Shown: piece by piece, positions 6,471 to 6,799 of the stretch
How positions within the stretch are numbered: the stretch's first letter is position 1
Layout: every line of letters starts with the position of its first letter
Assembly (NCBI GenBank): GCA_023428515.1
Contig: JAEYXI010000692.1
Location: 1 to 6,799, forward strand
Origin: Pseudomonadota bacterium
GTDB taxonomy: Bacteria > Pseudomonadota > Alphaproteobacteria > Rhizobiales > Rhizobiaceae
DNA length: 6,799 nucleotides
Direction: 5' to 3'
The notes under the pieces: generated by a model
Seen by the model: only the letters and a program-made list of their open reading frames with translations
Told to the model about the DNA's origin: nothing
Databases searched by the model: none
Position numbers and translations under genes: made by a program

Positions 6471-6799
6471 TTACCTGGCGCCCCGTTCGATCTCCTCGAT
6501 CAGCGAGGCGATCTCGCCAAGGTTTGCGACCTGCCGGAAACGGCCCTCGCCTTCCGGCGCCTCGGCATGTTCGTAGGCCCAGGTCAGGTCGTGCGGGACA
6601 AAGACGCCCCAGCTTCCGGCGGCGAGCGCCGGCAGCACGTCCGACTTCAGCGAATTGCCGATCATCATGCTCCTGTCGGCGCCGTCGCCATGCCGGGTGA
6701 AGACGCGCTCATAGGTCGAGCGGTTCTTGTCGCTGACGATCTCGACCGCCTCGAAGAGTTCGCCCAGGCCCGATTCCGCGATCTTGCGCTCCTGGTCGA
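6471..6799 (-). CDS. HAD family hydrolase, C-terminal part (N terminus outside window)
   Basis: The minus-strand frame is open from the window edge to TAA at 6471-6473, giving 108 visible residues; the nucleophile motif DxD lies beyond the edge. Seen: EIVSDKNRSTYERVF, whose Lys (bases 6726-6728) fits HAD motif III, and MMIGNSLKSDVLPALAAG, whose GNSxxxD (Asp at 6639-6641) fits motif IV, the Mg2+-binding site. The sequence after it, GVFVPHDLTWAYEH, is usual for phosphatases of this superfamily. The Met at 6668 is internal, not the start, because the conserved motif III is upstream in the same frame. HAD members are mostly cytoplasmic phosphatases; the substrate is not readable here. Being 2 bases ahead of the membrane protein gene suggests a shared transcript. 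Confidence 0.85.
   Translation of the reverse strand, partial: DQERKIAESGLGELFEAVEIVSDKNRSTYERVFTRHGDGADRSMMIGNSLKSDVLPALAAGSWGVFVPHDLTWAYEHAEAPEGEGRFRQVANLGEIASLIEEIERGAR

Overview
The window is GC-rich, tightly packed chromosomal DNA. The gene order radA - cvpA - purF - short-chain dehydrogenase, the codon use and a palindromic intergenic repeat of a familiar rhizobial type all suggest an alphaproteobacterium of the order Hyphomicrobiales, plausibly near Mesorhizobium or Phyllobacteriaceae. The taxon is inferred from gene order and recalled sequence style, not from a search.

Layout: the plus strand carries the 3' part of radA (1-1106, cut by the window just after its Walker A motif), cvpA (1137-1832) and purF (1934-3397). 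A 101-base leader with a strong hairpin separates cvpA from purF. purF converges with a minus-strand DoxX-family membrane protein gene (3413-3826), leaving a 15-base gap. DoxX and a plus-strand short-chain dehydrogenase/reductase gene (4096-4857) diverge from a 269-base intergenic region. That region holds two interleaved inverted repeats, a 10-bp palindrome and a palindromic repeat element. The dehydrogenase converges, with a 6-base gap, on a minus-strand pair: a HAD-family hydrolase gene (6471-6799, cut by the window end) followed 2 bases later by a 534-residue multi-pass membrane protein (4864-6468) with PTPS-related / GT-C-like motifs.

Functionally, radA (recombination branch migration), cvpA (inner-membrane protein of the envelope) and purF (first committed step of purine synthesis) form an old, conserved neighbourhood rather than one pathway. 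DoxX and the dehydrogenase are accessory genes of unknown substrate. The HAD protein and the polytopic protein look like one transcription unit and may act in envelope glycan or lipid-carrier metabolism, which is inference.

I found no CRISPR array, insertion sequence, phage gene, tRNA or rRNA, and nothing that amounts to a new defence or mobile system. The least explained sequence is the 3827-4095 intergenic region and the leader of purF; the least characterised gene is the polytopic membrane protein.
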